From contig DFBK01000040.1 of assembly GCA_002366595.1 (NCBI GenBank), forward strand, positions 1 through 6,303: a stretch of 6,303 nt of DNA, given 5' to 3'. Source of the DNA: Anaerolineales bacterium UBA3082 (GTDB taxonomy: Bacteria; Chloroflexota; Anaerolineae; UBA7937). The notes under the pieces were generated by a model. It saw only the letters and a program-made list of their open reading frames with translations. It was not told the DNA's origin and ran no database searches. A program made the translations under genes and the position numbers. Shown here piece after piece: positions 1-5,274 of this stretch (positions within the stretch are counted from its first letter, which is position 1; each line of letters begins with the position of its first letter).

Positions 1-1371
1 GGCCAAGAGCGGGGTGCTGACTTTAGCGTAGAAACTGGACACCTCCTCTTCGATGCTCTCGTAGGGGCGGACATAAACGCTGGCTCCTCGGTTCTCCTGG
101 GCGATGGTATCCAAAAGTAGGGTGTTCACATCATCGCCCAGCCCAAAGGCGAAGATACGGGCGTTTTGGGAAGCCGCCTCCCTGACATCCTCGATGATCT
201 CCCCCATCTCCACCACCCCTTCCGTGGGGAGGCCATCGGTGAGGAAGATGATGATCTGGGGGCGCTCGCCTCTAGCCATCTCTAAGGCTTCTAGGAGAGC
301 GCGATGGATATTCGTCCCGCCCACCGCCCTTAGGGAGTCGATGAATTGTCGGGCTTCATGGCGGTTGGCAGCGGGTTGCAACTCGTCGGTGTAGGGGCTG
401 ACCCCGGTGCTGAAGGCGATGATGTTGAACCGATCCCCAGGGTTGAGATGCTCCAAAATGTATCTGAGGGCCTCTTTCGCTTGGCTCAATTTCTCGCCCT
501 CCATGCTGCCCGAGGTGTCGAGGACGAAGATAACGTCCTTAGCCACTACCTCTTGGCTCTCCACCTCCATCTTGGGGGCCAGGAGCAGGAGGAAGAAGCC
601 CTCCTCGCCACTCTCCCGGTAGGTGAGGAGGTTCACCCCGAACTCCTCATCGGAAAGGCTGTAGTAGAGTTCGAAATCTCGGTCGGGGGTCACATCTGCG
701 GCCTCGAAACCGACGTTCACATTATGGTCATCCACCCGCTCGATGGCTATATCGTGGCTGGGGGAGTATACCGCCTTAATCGCCTGGGAGGAATGGATGT
801 GGACGGTGATGACTACCTCTTCTAGAGGGCGAGAGGAAAACCGCTCGGTATCCAGGGGGTAAACATACTTCACCAGCCCCTGGTCGGCCAGAAGCAGTTG
901 GCTATAAGCCAGTTCTATTCTTCTCTCTCCTCCCGGTGGGATGGGGAAGATGCTGGCCTGGAAGGCATCGCGGCCGATATATTCAAGCAGGGCTGGGTCC
1001 CTCCGTTGCCTCACGATATCCTCGTAGATCTGCCGGGCCTTCTCCCGGGTCAAAAGTTCCCCTTCCCACTTCTCCCCATCCACCCACATAGCGAAGTCAG
1101 AGATGGCCGCCTCCTCTGGCAGGGGGAAGATATATGTCCCCTCAAGTTCCCACTCCGAATCGTTGAGGAAGACCTGGTCGATCTCCGTGGTGGCTACCTG
1201 ATTATCGATGGTCACCTTCACCCGGTGATATTTGATCGCCAGGTTGGGGACCTCAATGGGGGGCACATGGGGAGGGGGGTCGGGGATGATTATCCCGTCG
1301 GCGTAGGCTAGTCCTGTGGTGGAGAGAATCAGCCCCAATATCATCAGAGCCGAGAAGAGTATCCTTTTCAT
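1..1371 (-). CDS. Secreted VIT and von Willebrand factor A domain protein (partial, C-terminus outside window)
   Basis: The frame is open from the ATG at 1371-1369 to the window edge, giving 457 codons without a stop, so the gene continues to the left. Residues 1-24 form a signal peptide (MKRILFSALM, a hydrophobic core, then an Ala-Tyr-Ala cleavage site), so the protein is exported. Residues about 45-170 match a VIT domain, with the hallmark stretches EGTYIFPLP (78-86), DPALLEY (125-131) and FQASIFPIPPGGER (137-150). Residues about 278-450 form a VWA domain with a complete MIDAS metal site: DTSGS at 285-289, Thr353 in GGTN and Asp379 in FLTDG. The start is supported by AAGGAGG at 1378-1384, six bases upstream. 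Family knowledge: VIT plus VWA is the inter-alpha-trypsin-inhibitor heavy-chain architecture, and the MIDAS binds divalent metal for protein-protein adhesion. The bacterial partner is unknown. The gene is divergent from the protease gene. Confidence 0.93.
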   Translation of the reverse strand, partial: MKRILFSALMILGLILSTTGLAYADGIIIPDPPPHVPPIEVPNLAIKYHRVKVTIDNQVATTEIDQVFLNDSEWELEGTYIFPLPEEAAISDFAMWVDGEKWEGELLTREKARQIYEDIVRQRRDPALLEYIGRDAFQASIFPIPPGGERRIELAYSQLLLADQGLVKYVYPLDTERFSSRPLEEVVITVHIHSSQAIKAVYSPSHDIAIERVDDHNVNVGFEAADVTPDRDFELYYSLSDEEFGVNLLTYRESGEEGFFLLLLAPKMEVESQEVVAKDVIFVLDTSGSMEGEKLSQAKEALRYILEHLNPGDRFNIIAFSTGVSPYTDELQPAANRHEARQFIDSLRAVGGTNIHRALLEALEMARGERPQIIIFLTDGLPTEGVVEMGEIIEDVREAASQNARIFAFGLGDDVNTLLLDTIAQENRGASVYVRPYESIEEEVSSFYAKVSTPLLA

Positions 1372-1400
1372 CTTGCGCCTCCTTCTCAAGTAGGGCTCTC

Positions 1401-1430
1401 TCGACTAATAGACGGAGAAAAGGGTATAAT
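1401..1430 (+). promoter_or_regulatory. Putative sigma70 promoter for the protease gene
   Basis: A perfect TATAAT lies at 1425-1430, with TCGACT (4 of 6 matches to TTGACA) at 1401-1406 and an 18-base spacer. Transcription would start near 1437, roughly 110 bases before the protease ATG at 1546, giving a long leader that includes the palindrome at 1457-1478. The box is close to a TTATA-like sequence on the other strand, so it could also contribute to the divergent VWA gene. No good -35 was found in that direction. Confidence 0.45.
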
Positions 1431-1456
1431 GGTTCCAGTGAAAAGGGTGTTTGTAG

Positions 1457-1478
1457 TGTCAGGAGTTAATTCCTGACA
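1457..1478. repeat. 22-bp near-perfect palindrome, copy 1 (left flank of protease gene)
   Basis: Left half TGTCAGGAGTT and right half AATTCCTGACA pair at 10 of 11 positions, with the remaining one a G-T wobble. It lies between the predicted promoter and the protease start. A second, more degenerate copy sits just after the gene at 2331-2352. Including three bases past the palindrome, the two copies match at 20 of 25 positions in the same orientation. Possible roles are an operator, an RNA hairpin or a recombination scar. No T-run follows, so it is not a classical terminator. Confidence 0.75.
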
Positions 1479-1545
1479 TCACTAAAGCAATCAATGATTG
1501 GGCCACCCGATATGTGTCGCAATCATTAGACACAAGCAGGTCATA

Positions 1546-2319
1546 ATGCCAACCGATGACGAACTGGTTAGCTTTTTCCTTAGGCATTTAGTGCCAGTCC
1601 TCTTCACTTTTCAAAGGGGTGCAGATTCGCAAAGTATTGTTGTCACCGCTTTTGTCCTGTCCGTTGCCAACCAGTGGTTTCTGATTACGGCAGGCCACTG
1701 TATACACGACATTGAAGAGTGTACCACTGAACATGGATACCAAATAACTCAGTGTTACCTGATTGACTCCCTAGGGTTAGGCGCTAAATATCGTGAACCC
1801 ATCCCTTTCGTATATAAAGATTCGAGTCCAAGGTGCTTAAGCGAAGACCAAGATTTCGATTACGGTGTAATGGTCTTATCCCCATACTATCAACAACTCT
1901 TGGAGAAGAATAATATACAGGCCCTGAATGAAGAGGTCTGGAAAAAGCAACCTGCCAAAGTTGATTTTTATATGCTTTTGGGTGTACCAAAAGAACTTAC
2001 AAGAGTGAATCCCGAGAATATCGAGATTACACCAACGCTACACACAGTAGAACCGCTCAGTGAACGGCCAGATAAATTTCCAGCAACCGATGTACCGCTG
2101 TTTTATGGCCGCATTGGATTGGGAGAAGGAGTCACTACTATCAAGGGAATGAGCGGGGGGCCAATCTTCGCTTTTTATGAGGATGAGAAGGGTCAGCTAA
2201 AATATTGGGTGACAGCTCTACAGAGTCGTTGGCTGCCAGAGTCTCACATTATCGTGGCCTGCCCTACAAAGCTACTGGGTGATTTTCTCGAACAGATAGA
2301 CCATCAGGAGAGTCAGTAA
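1546..2319 (+). CDS. Cytoplasmic trypsin-like serine protease (chymotrypsin fold)
   Basis: The 257-residue protein has a full chymotrypsin-family catalytic triad in the right order. His51 lies in FLITAGHC (45-52), Asp105 in DFDYGVMVL (103-111) and Ser203 in GMSGGPIF (201-208). It has no signal peptide, lipobox or membrane segment, so by sequence it should act in the cytoplasm, unlike DegP/HtrA proteases. There is no PDZ or other added domain, and its length is about one protease domain. The ATG at 1546 is chosen because a weak AGGT lies just upstream. A TTG at 1498 in the same frame would add 16 residues and has no Shine-Dalgarno. Sampled rows are about 37-52% G+C against 52-72% for neighbours, and codon choice also differs, suggesting transfer. 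The gene is flanked by palindromic repeats. Substrate is unknown. Protease identity is confident; biological role is not. Confidence 0.88.
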   Translation: MPTDDELVSFFLRHLVPVLFTFQRGADSQSIVVTAFVLSVANQWFLITAGHCIHDIEECTTEHGYQITQCYLIDSLGLGAKYREPIPFVYKDSSPRCLSEDQDFDYGVMVLSPYYQQLLEKNNIQALNEEVWKKQPAKVDFYMLLGVPKELTRVNPENIEITPTLHTVEPLSERPDKFPATDVPLFYGRIGLGEGVTTIKGMSGGPIFAFYEDEKGQLKYWVTALQSRWLPESHIIVACPTKLLGDFLEQIDHQESQ

Positions 2320-2330
2320 TTCCAAAGTGC

Positions 2331-2352
2331 TGCAAGGAGTTAACTCTTGACA
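2331..2352. repeat. 22-bp degenerate palindrome, copy 2 (right flank of protease gene)
   Basis: The sequence TGCAAGGAGTT followed by AACTCTTGACA starts 11 bases after the protease stop. It pairs at 8 of 11 positions plus one G-T wobble. Copy 1 differs by one base, and this copy by three, from a single perfect palindrome whose half-site is TGTCAGGAGTT. Both copies therefore look like decayed versions of one element rather than unrelated hairpins. No T-run follows. Confidence 0.65.
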
Positions 2353-2372
2353 CCAATGTCCGCTGGCAAACA

Positions 2373-2402
2373 AAGCCACCCCCTCAATAGACGGGGTGGC
2401 TT
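2373..2402 (-). terminator. Intrinsic terminator of the NTF2-like lipoprotein gene
   Basis: AAGCCACCCC (2373-2382) and GGGGTGGCTT (2393-2402) form a perfect 10-bp GC-rich stem around a 10-base loop. On the minus strand the stem is followed by a T-rich tail (TTTGTTTG), and the hairpin begins 29 bases after the lipoprotein gene's stop. On the plus strand the tail is ACGATTTA, a much poorer terminator, so it may only partly stop transcription from the converging protease gene. Confidence 0.75.
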
Positions 2403-2431
2403 ACGATTTACACTAGTTCCTCAGTTCTTGG

Positions 2432-2932
2432 CTATTCTTTCTCCAGGTTGAAGGTCAGACTGGTGATATACCAGCGCCCCTCGATTTTGGCGAAGGCCCA
2501 CTCGTCCCCTTTGGGAGCCATATCCACGCCGATGGTGGTGGTAGTCGTGGCCTCGGCGGTGTCCCCATTGATGGTCAGTTCCACGTCTGGGTGGGTCGCC
2601 TGGGTGGGGAAAGATTGGAAGATGACCAGATACCTCTCCTTGATAGCCTCCCCTCCTTCCCAGACCAGATCATCGCTGGGATCATCGGGGGTATGGTTGG
2701 CGTCGGTCACCACTCCGTCGGGAGACCATATCTCCATCAAGCGGTCTATATCTTGATTCACCACTCCCTCCGCCTCGGCGGCTAGGAGTTGCAGGATCGC
2801 CTCCTCGTCGCTGGCCGGAGTGGGGGTATCGGTTCCCCGGGGAGAGGGGCCGCTGGGAGCGGTGGGAGCAGCCGTGGGCCCACAAGCAACCATCAAGAGC
2901 AGAATCAGGGATAAGAGAACTGCACGCTTCAT
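2432..2932 (-). CDS. Lipoprotein with NTF2/SnoaL-like (DUF4440-type) domain
   Basis: The 166-residue product begins MKRAVLLSLI and has a lipobox ending in Cys17 (LMVAC), so it is probably lipid-anchored on the outer face of the cytoplasmic membrane. Residues 18-42 are a Pro/Thr/Ser/Ala-rich linker. Residues about 43-163 fit a cone-shaped NTF2-like fold: an N-terminal helix with GVVNQDIDRLMEIWSPDGVV, then KERYLVIFQSF, and C-terminal beta strands ending in IEGRWYITSLTF. That pattern is typical of SnoaL/DUF4440 proteins, whose functions vary from ligand binding to enzymes; none is indicated here. The start at 2932 is preferred over an in-frame ATG at 2953. AGGAGG sits 5 bases upstream (2938-2943), the signal peptide begins there, and the predicted transcription start lies downstream of the 2953 codon. 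The gene is a single unit between its own promoter and terminator. Confidence 0.85.
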   Translation of the reverse strand: MKRAVLLSLILLLMVACGPTAAPTAPSGPSPRGTDTPTPASDEEAILQLLAAEAEGVVNQDIDRLMEIWSPDGVVTDANHTPDDPSDDLVWEGGEAIKERYLVIFQSFPTQATHPDVELTINGDTAEATTTTTIGVDMAPKGDEWAFAKIEGRWYITSLTFNLEKE

Positions 2933-2953
2933 TTCTGCCTCCTTTAGCCTCAA

Positions 2954-2981
2954 ATCATATCACACTTCACGCCCCTGTCAA
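2954..2981 (-). promoter_or_regulatory. Sigma70-type promoter of the lipoprotein gene
   Basis: On the minus strand a perfect TTGACA (2981-2976) is separated by 16 bases from TATGAT (2959-2954). Transcription would begin around 2947, a few bases before the AGGAGG ribosome-binding site, giving a leader of roughly 15 bases. The -35 lies inside a 13-base palindrome (GTCAAGGCTTGAC, 2977-2989), which could serve as an operator. Confidence 0.7.
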
Positions 2982-3022
2982 GGCTTGACCACGACAAGGA
3001 GAGATGATAGGCTGTTTGACGG

Positions 3023-3028
3023 TATAAT
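3023..3028 (+). promoter_or_regulatory. Putative -10 box for the PIG-L gene
   Basis: A perfect TATAAT ends 29 bases before the GTG start at 3058, predicting a leader of about 23 bases that contains AAAGG (3041-3045). No good -35 is found at 16-18 bases upstream, so this is only a candidate. Confidence 0.4.
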
Positions 3029-3057
3029 TCAGTGGGCAAGAAAGGTCGCAACCCATC

Positions 3058-3828
3058 GTGTCGAAAGCGGAGTATGACTATCTTTACCTCTCCCCCCACT
3101 TGGACGACGTCGTCCTCTCCTGCGGCGGCTTGATAAGGAAGCAGGCCCTGGCTGGTGAGAGGGCGCTGGTGGTCACCCTCTTCGCCGGCATACCCTCTTA
3201 TGAGCGCCTTTCCCCCTTCGCCCGTTTCCTCCACCTCTTATGGGGCCGCCACCCTGACCCCGTGGGCCACCGTCGCCAGGAAGATCGAGCAGCCCTTAGC
3301 CGTCTAGGCGCAGATCCCCTCCACCTGGATTTCCTGGAAGCGATCTACCGAGGGCCCCAAAAGTTTCTTTATCGAAGCAACAGGGCCCTCTTTGGAACGA
3401 TACATCCCCAGGACGAGGGATTGTATCTTGAACTCGCCTCCGCCATCGAAGAGGTAGCCAAGCGGCAGGGGAAGCCCCTCCTTTACGCTCCCTTGGCCGT
3501 GGGCCATCATGTGGACCATCAGATAGCCAGGAGGGCGGCGGATTCCTTGAGGCAGCGAGGGTGCCTCGTGACTTACTATGAGGATTTCCCCTATGTTGAG
3601 AGAGAAGAAGCCTTGCTTCTGGCTTTAGGCGCTAGAGAAGAATGGTCGCCCACGCTGGAGGGGATAGCCGACACCATCGAGGAGAAGATAGAGGCTATAG
3701 CCCTCTATGCGTCGCAGATATTCCATCTCTTCAGGAGGAAGGAGATGATGGAGCGGCGGGTGCGAGCCTACGCCGCCAGCCTGGCCTCGGAGAGAGGGGC
3801 CTGCGAGAAGTATTGGAAGCCGGTCTAG
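3058..3828 (+). CDS. PIG-L family (LmbE-like) zinc-dependent deacetylase
   Basis: The 256-residue protein carries the PIG-L zinc and catalytic motif near its N-terminus, SPHLDDVVLSCGG (12-24), where His14 and Asp17 would bind zinc and Asp16 act as general base. The second metal motif is GHHVDHQ (149-155), with His151/His154 and Asp153 available. RRQEDRAALSRLG (72-84) and YYEDFPYV (173-180) are further family hallmarks. Family members remove N-acetyl groups from sugar-type substrates (GlcNAc-PI, mycothiol or bacillithiol precursors, antibiotics); the substrate here cannot be read from sequence. The usual HPDD is HLDD, a common variant. There is no signal peptide, so it should be cytoplasmic. 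The start is GTG; the nearby ATG at 3074 is out of frame. AAAGG lies 12 bases upstream, rather far. It is the first gene of a possible operon, 22 bases before thpR. Confidence 0.9.
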   Translation: MSKAEYDYLYLSPHLDDVVLSCGGLIRKQALAGERALVVTLFAGIPSYERLSPFARFLHLLWGRHPDPVGHRRQEDRAALSRLGADPLHLDFLEAIYRGPQKFLYRSNRALFGTIHPQDEGLYLELASAIEEVAKRQGKPLLYAPLAVGHHVDHQIARRAADSLRQRGCLVTYYEDFPYVEREEALLLALGAREEWSPTLEGIADTIEEKIEAIALYASQIFHLFRRKEMMERRVRAYAASLASERGACEKYWKPV

Positions 3829-3841
3829 GCTATGATATAAT
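3813..3841 (+). promoter_or_regulatory. Putative promoter giving a leaderless thpR transcript
   Basis: TTGGAA (3813-3818, 4 of 6 to TTGACA) and a perfect TATAAT (3836-3841) are 17 bases apart and straddle the PIG-L stop codon. The predicted transcription start, near 3848, is only about three bases before the thpR ATG at 3851, so the mRNA would lack a Shine-Dalgarno. Read-through from the PIG-L gene remains possible as well. Confidence 0.45.
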
Positions 3842-3850
3842 GGGCCAAGG

Positions 3851-4435
3851 ATGGAAGAGATACGCACCTTCGTAGCCATCGAGTTGAGTGCAGGCATCAA
3901 AAGCGAATTGACACGAGTGCAGGAGATGCTCAAGGAGAAGAGCGCCACCCCCCATCTCCGGTGGGTGAACCCGGCGAATGTTCACCTCACCCTCAAGTTT
4001 CTAGGCAACGTTCCCCGCGATAGAATCCAAGAGATCACCGCCGTGTTGAAAGAGGCTGGTGCGGGGCTTAGCCCCTTCATCATAGAGGTCTCCGGTCTCG
4101 GTTGCTTCCCTGGTACGAAAAACCCCCGAGTCATCTGGGTAGGGGTACAGGAGGGGACGGGCCGGCTGAAACGGCTGCAGGAGCGGGTAGAGGAAAGGCT
4201 AGCGACCTTGGGTTTCAAGCCTGAAGGGCGACCTTTTCACCCCCACCTCACCTTGGGCCGGGTCAGGAAAGGGGCTCATGTGGGAGCGCGTCGCCTCATA
4301 GGAAGCATCGTCTCCGCCACCTCTGTGGGCGACCTGGGCCAGATGGAGGTGGGGGAGATAAGCCTTATGGAAAGCATCCTCCACCCCACGGGGGCCGAAT
4401 ACATCTGTCTTCATAGTATCCCCCTTTTGGGATAG
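3851..4435 (+). CDS. thpR: RNA 2',3'-cyclic phosphodiesterase (2H phosphoesterase, LigT family)
   Basis: The 194-residue length is normal for the family. It begins MEEIRTFVAIELS, matching the family's typical R-x-F-V-A-I-E-L start, which fixes the ATG at 3851. Both 2H motifs are intact: His45-Leu-Thr47-Leu in NVHLTLKFLG and His132-Leu-Thr134-Leu in HPHLTLGR. Supporting blocks are RWVNPANVHLTLKFLG (37-52), NPRVIWVGV (91-99) and the terminal LMESILHPTGAEY. The family hydrolyses 2',3'-cyclic phosphates to 2'-phosphates and was first described as ligating tRNA half-molecules in vitro; it acts in the cytoplasm on RNA ends. The AAGG directly touching the ATG is too close to be a ribosome-binding site. 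The gene follows the PIG-L gene after 22 bases. Confidence 0.94.
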   Translation: MEEIRTFVAIELSAGIKSELTRVQEMLKEKSATPHLRWVNPANVHLTLKFLGNVPRDRIQEITAVLKEAGAGLSPFIIEVSGLGCFPGTKNPRVIWVGVQEGTGRLKRLQERVEERLATLGFKPEGRPFHPHLTLGRVRKGAHVGARRLIGSIVSATSVGDLGQMEVGEISLMESILHPTGAEYICLHSIPLLG

Positions 4436-4461
4436 CCCTAGTACAATCACGGGAGGCCACC

Positions 4462-4692
4462 ATGCAGAAGTGGGAATACAAGATTGTGCAGTTGTTCTTC
4501 ACGACCCCAACGGTGGTGATCGAGAATGGCCATGAGGTTGCTCAATTGCCTTGGACGCTTGAGAAATACAGGGATTTCTGGATGCATCCTCGGGGATATG
4601 TTGATTATCTCAACCAACTTGGCGACGACGGCTGGGAGGTGATCGCAAACCAAGCCCCAGCCGGCGGCAGCTTTGGACACTTTTTCTCTTGA
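4462..4692 (+). CDS. Small DUF4177-like protein
   Basis: The 76-residue protein starts MQKWEYKIVQLFF and has LNQLGDDGWEVIANQ at 51-65, then ends GHFFS. The pair of W-E-Y-K-[IV]-V near the start and L-[GD]-x-x-G-W-E-[LV]-[IV] in the second half is the signature I associate with DUF4177. These are small single-domain proteins without an established function. A strong ribosome-binding site, GGGAGG at 4451-4456, lies five bases before the ATG, supporting a real gene. It has no signal peptide or membrane segment. It follows thpR after 26 bases. Its second half is AT-richer (one sampled row about 42% G+C) than its neighbours. Confidence 0.75.
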   Translation: MQKWEYKIVQLFFTTPTVVIENGHEVAQLPWTLEKYRDFWMHPRGYVDYLNQLGDDGWEVIANQAPAGGSFGHFFS

Positions 4693-4702
4693 AGCACCCG
4701 AA

Positions 4703-4727
4703 GGTTAGCCACCCCTGAGGGCTAATC
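4703..4727 (+). terminator. Possible weak terminator or hairpin after the DUF4177-like gene
   Basis: GGTTAGCC (4703-4710) can pair with GGCTAATC (4720-4727), eight pairs including one G-T wobble, around a nine-base loop, 10 bases after the stop codon. No T-run follows, so rho-independent termination is doubtful. The position, just before a 112-base gap, suits an operon boundary. Confidence 0.3.
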
Positions 4728-4804
4728 TATATGCGTTGACCCGACCGACTTCGCCAATATTGATTCGCATGTCGGCGGGAGGATTGGAAGGGGGATAAGG
4801 GTCT

Positions 4805-5269
4805 ATGATTATCGCCGTCATCGGAGCCGGGGAGTGCACGCCGGAGGTCGCCAGGTTAGCCCAGGAAGTGGGGCGCAGGCTGGCGGAGAAGGGCGCTATC
4901 CTCATCTGTGGAGGGCTGGGGGGAGTGATGGAGGCCGCCTGCCGGGGGGCCAAGAGCGCCGGGGGGATGACGGTGGGTGTACTGCCAGGCACGAACCCTG
5001 GCGATGCCAACCCCTATGTCGATATCCCCATCGCCACGGGGATGGGCCACGCTAGAAACGTCATCGTGGTTGCCTCGGCTCAGGCGGTCATCGCCGTGGG
5101 CGGAGGGTATGGCACGTTGTCGGAGATCGGCCACGCCCGTAAACTGGGCATCCCGGTAGTGGGGCTGGAGACCTGGAGCCTGAGGAAAGAGGGGTACACT
5201 GGGATCATGGAGGCCCAAAGCCCCGCTGAGGCGGTGGAGAGAGCCATCGCCTGGGCCAAAAAGAGGTAG
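4805..5269 (+). CDS. LOG-like / TIGR00725 family Rossmann-fold protein (SLOG superfamily)
   Basis: The 154-residue protein opens with IIAVIGAGECTPE (2-14), then LICGGLGGVMEAACRGA (33-49), GMGHARNVIVV (79-89) and VGGGYGTLSE (98-107). These are the nucleotide-binding and active-site blocks of the lysine-decarboxylase-like (misnamed) LOG/SLOG group. In true LOG enzymes the catalytic pair is the Arg of an RK motif and the Glu of PGGxGTxxE. Here Arg84 and Glu107 are retained, with RN in place of RK and GGGYGT in place of PGGxGT. Family knowledge: LOG proteins are nucleoside 5'-monophosphate phosphoribohydrolases releasing a free base and ribose 5-phosphate. Other SLOG proteins only bind nucleotides, so activity here is an inference. 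The ATG at 4805 has a purine-rich AAGGGGG about eight bases upstream. A phosphoribosyltransferase gene follows after five bases. Confidence 0.85.
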   Translation: MIIAVIGAGECTPEVARLAQEVGRRLAEKGAILICGGLGGVMEAACRGAKSAGGMTVGVLPGTNPGDANPYVDIPIATGMGHARNVIVVASAQAVIAVGGGYGTLSEIGHARKLGIPVVGLETWSLRKEGYTGIMEAQSPAEAVERAIAWAKKR

Positions 5270-5274
5270 GCCCA

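Noticed and set aside
346..1311. Plus-strand open frames of 159 and 137 codons (346-825 and 898-1311)
   Set aside because: They lie antisense to the VIT-VWA gene, whose minus-strand frame shows clear domain motifs. Their translations have no recognisable family pattern and they lack ribosome-binding sites.
1494..1529. ATG-initiated 11-codon frame just upstream of the protease
   Set aside because: It has no ribosome-binding site and no recognisable content. This length is expected by chance.
1498..1545. TTG start at 1498 extending the protease by 16 residues
   Set aside because: No Shine-Dalgarno precedes it and the extra residues add no family motif. The ATG at 1546 has a weak but better-placed AGGT.
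1457..2355. Integron-type attC sites for the repeats around the protease
   Set aside because: The central GTTAAT/GTTAAC resembles an attC core only superficially. GTTRRRY is not satisfied, and the paired boxes with spacers of a real attC are absent.
2448..2885. Open frames opposite to or overlapping the lipoprotein gene on other frames
   Set aside because: The minus-strand lipoprotein has a signal peptide, promoter, ribosome-binding site and terminator. The other frames have none of these and look like shadows.
4442..4447. TACAAT as a promoter for the DUF4177-like gene
   Set aside because: The predicted transcription start would fall within the strong GGGAGG ribosome-binding site, and no -35 is present at 16-18 bases.
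4736..4764. TTGACC followed by ATTGAT as a promoter for the LOG-like gene
   Set aside because: The -35 is good and the spacing is 17, but the -10 matches only 3 of 6 positions. Too weak to annotate, although the 112-base gap makes some promoter here likely.
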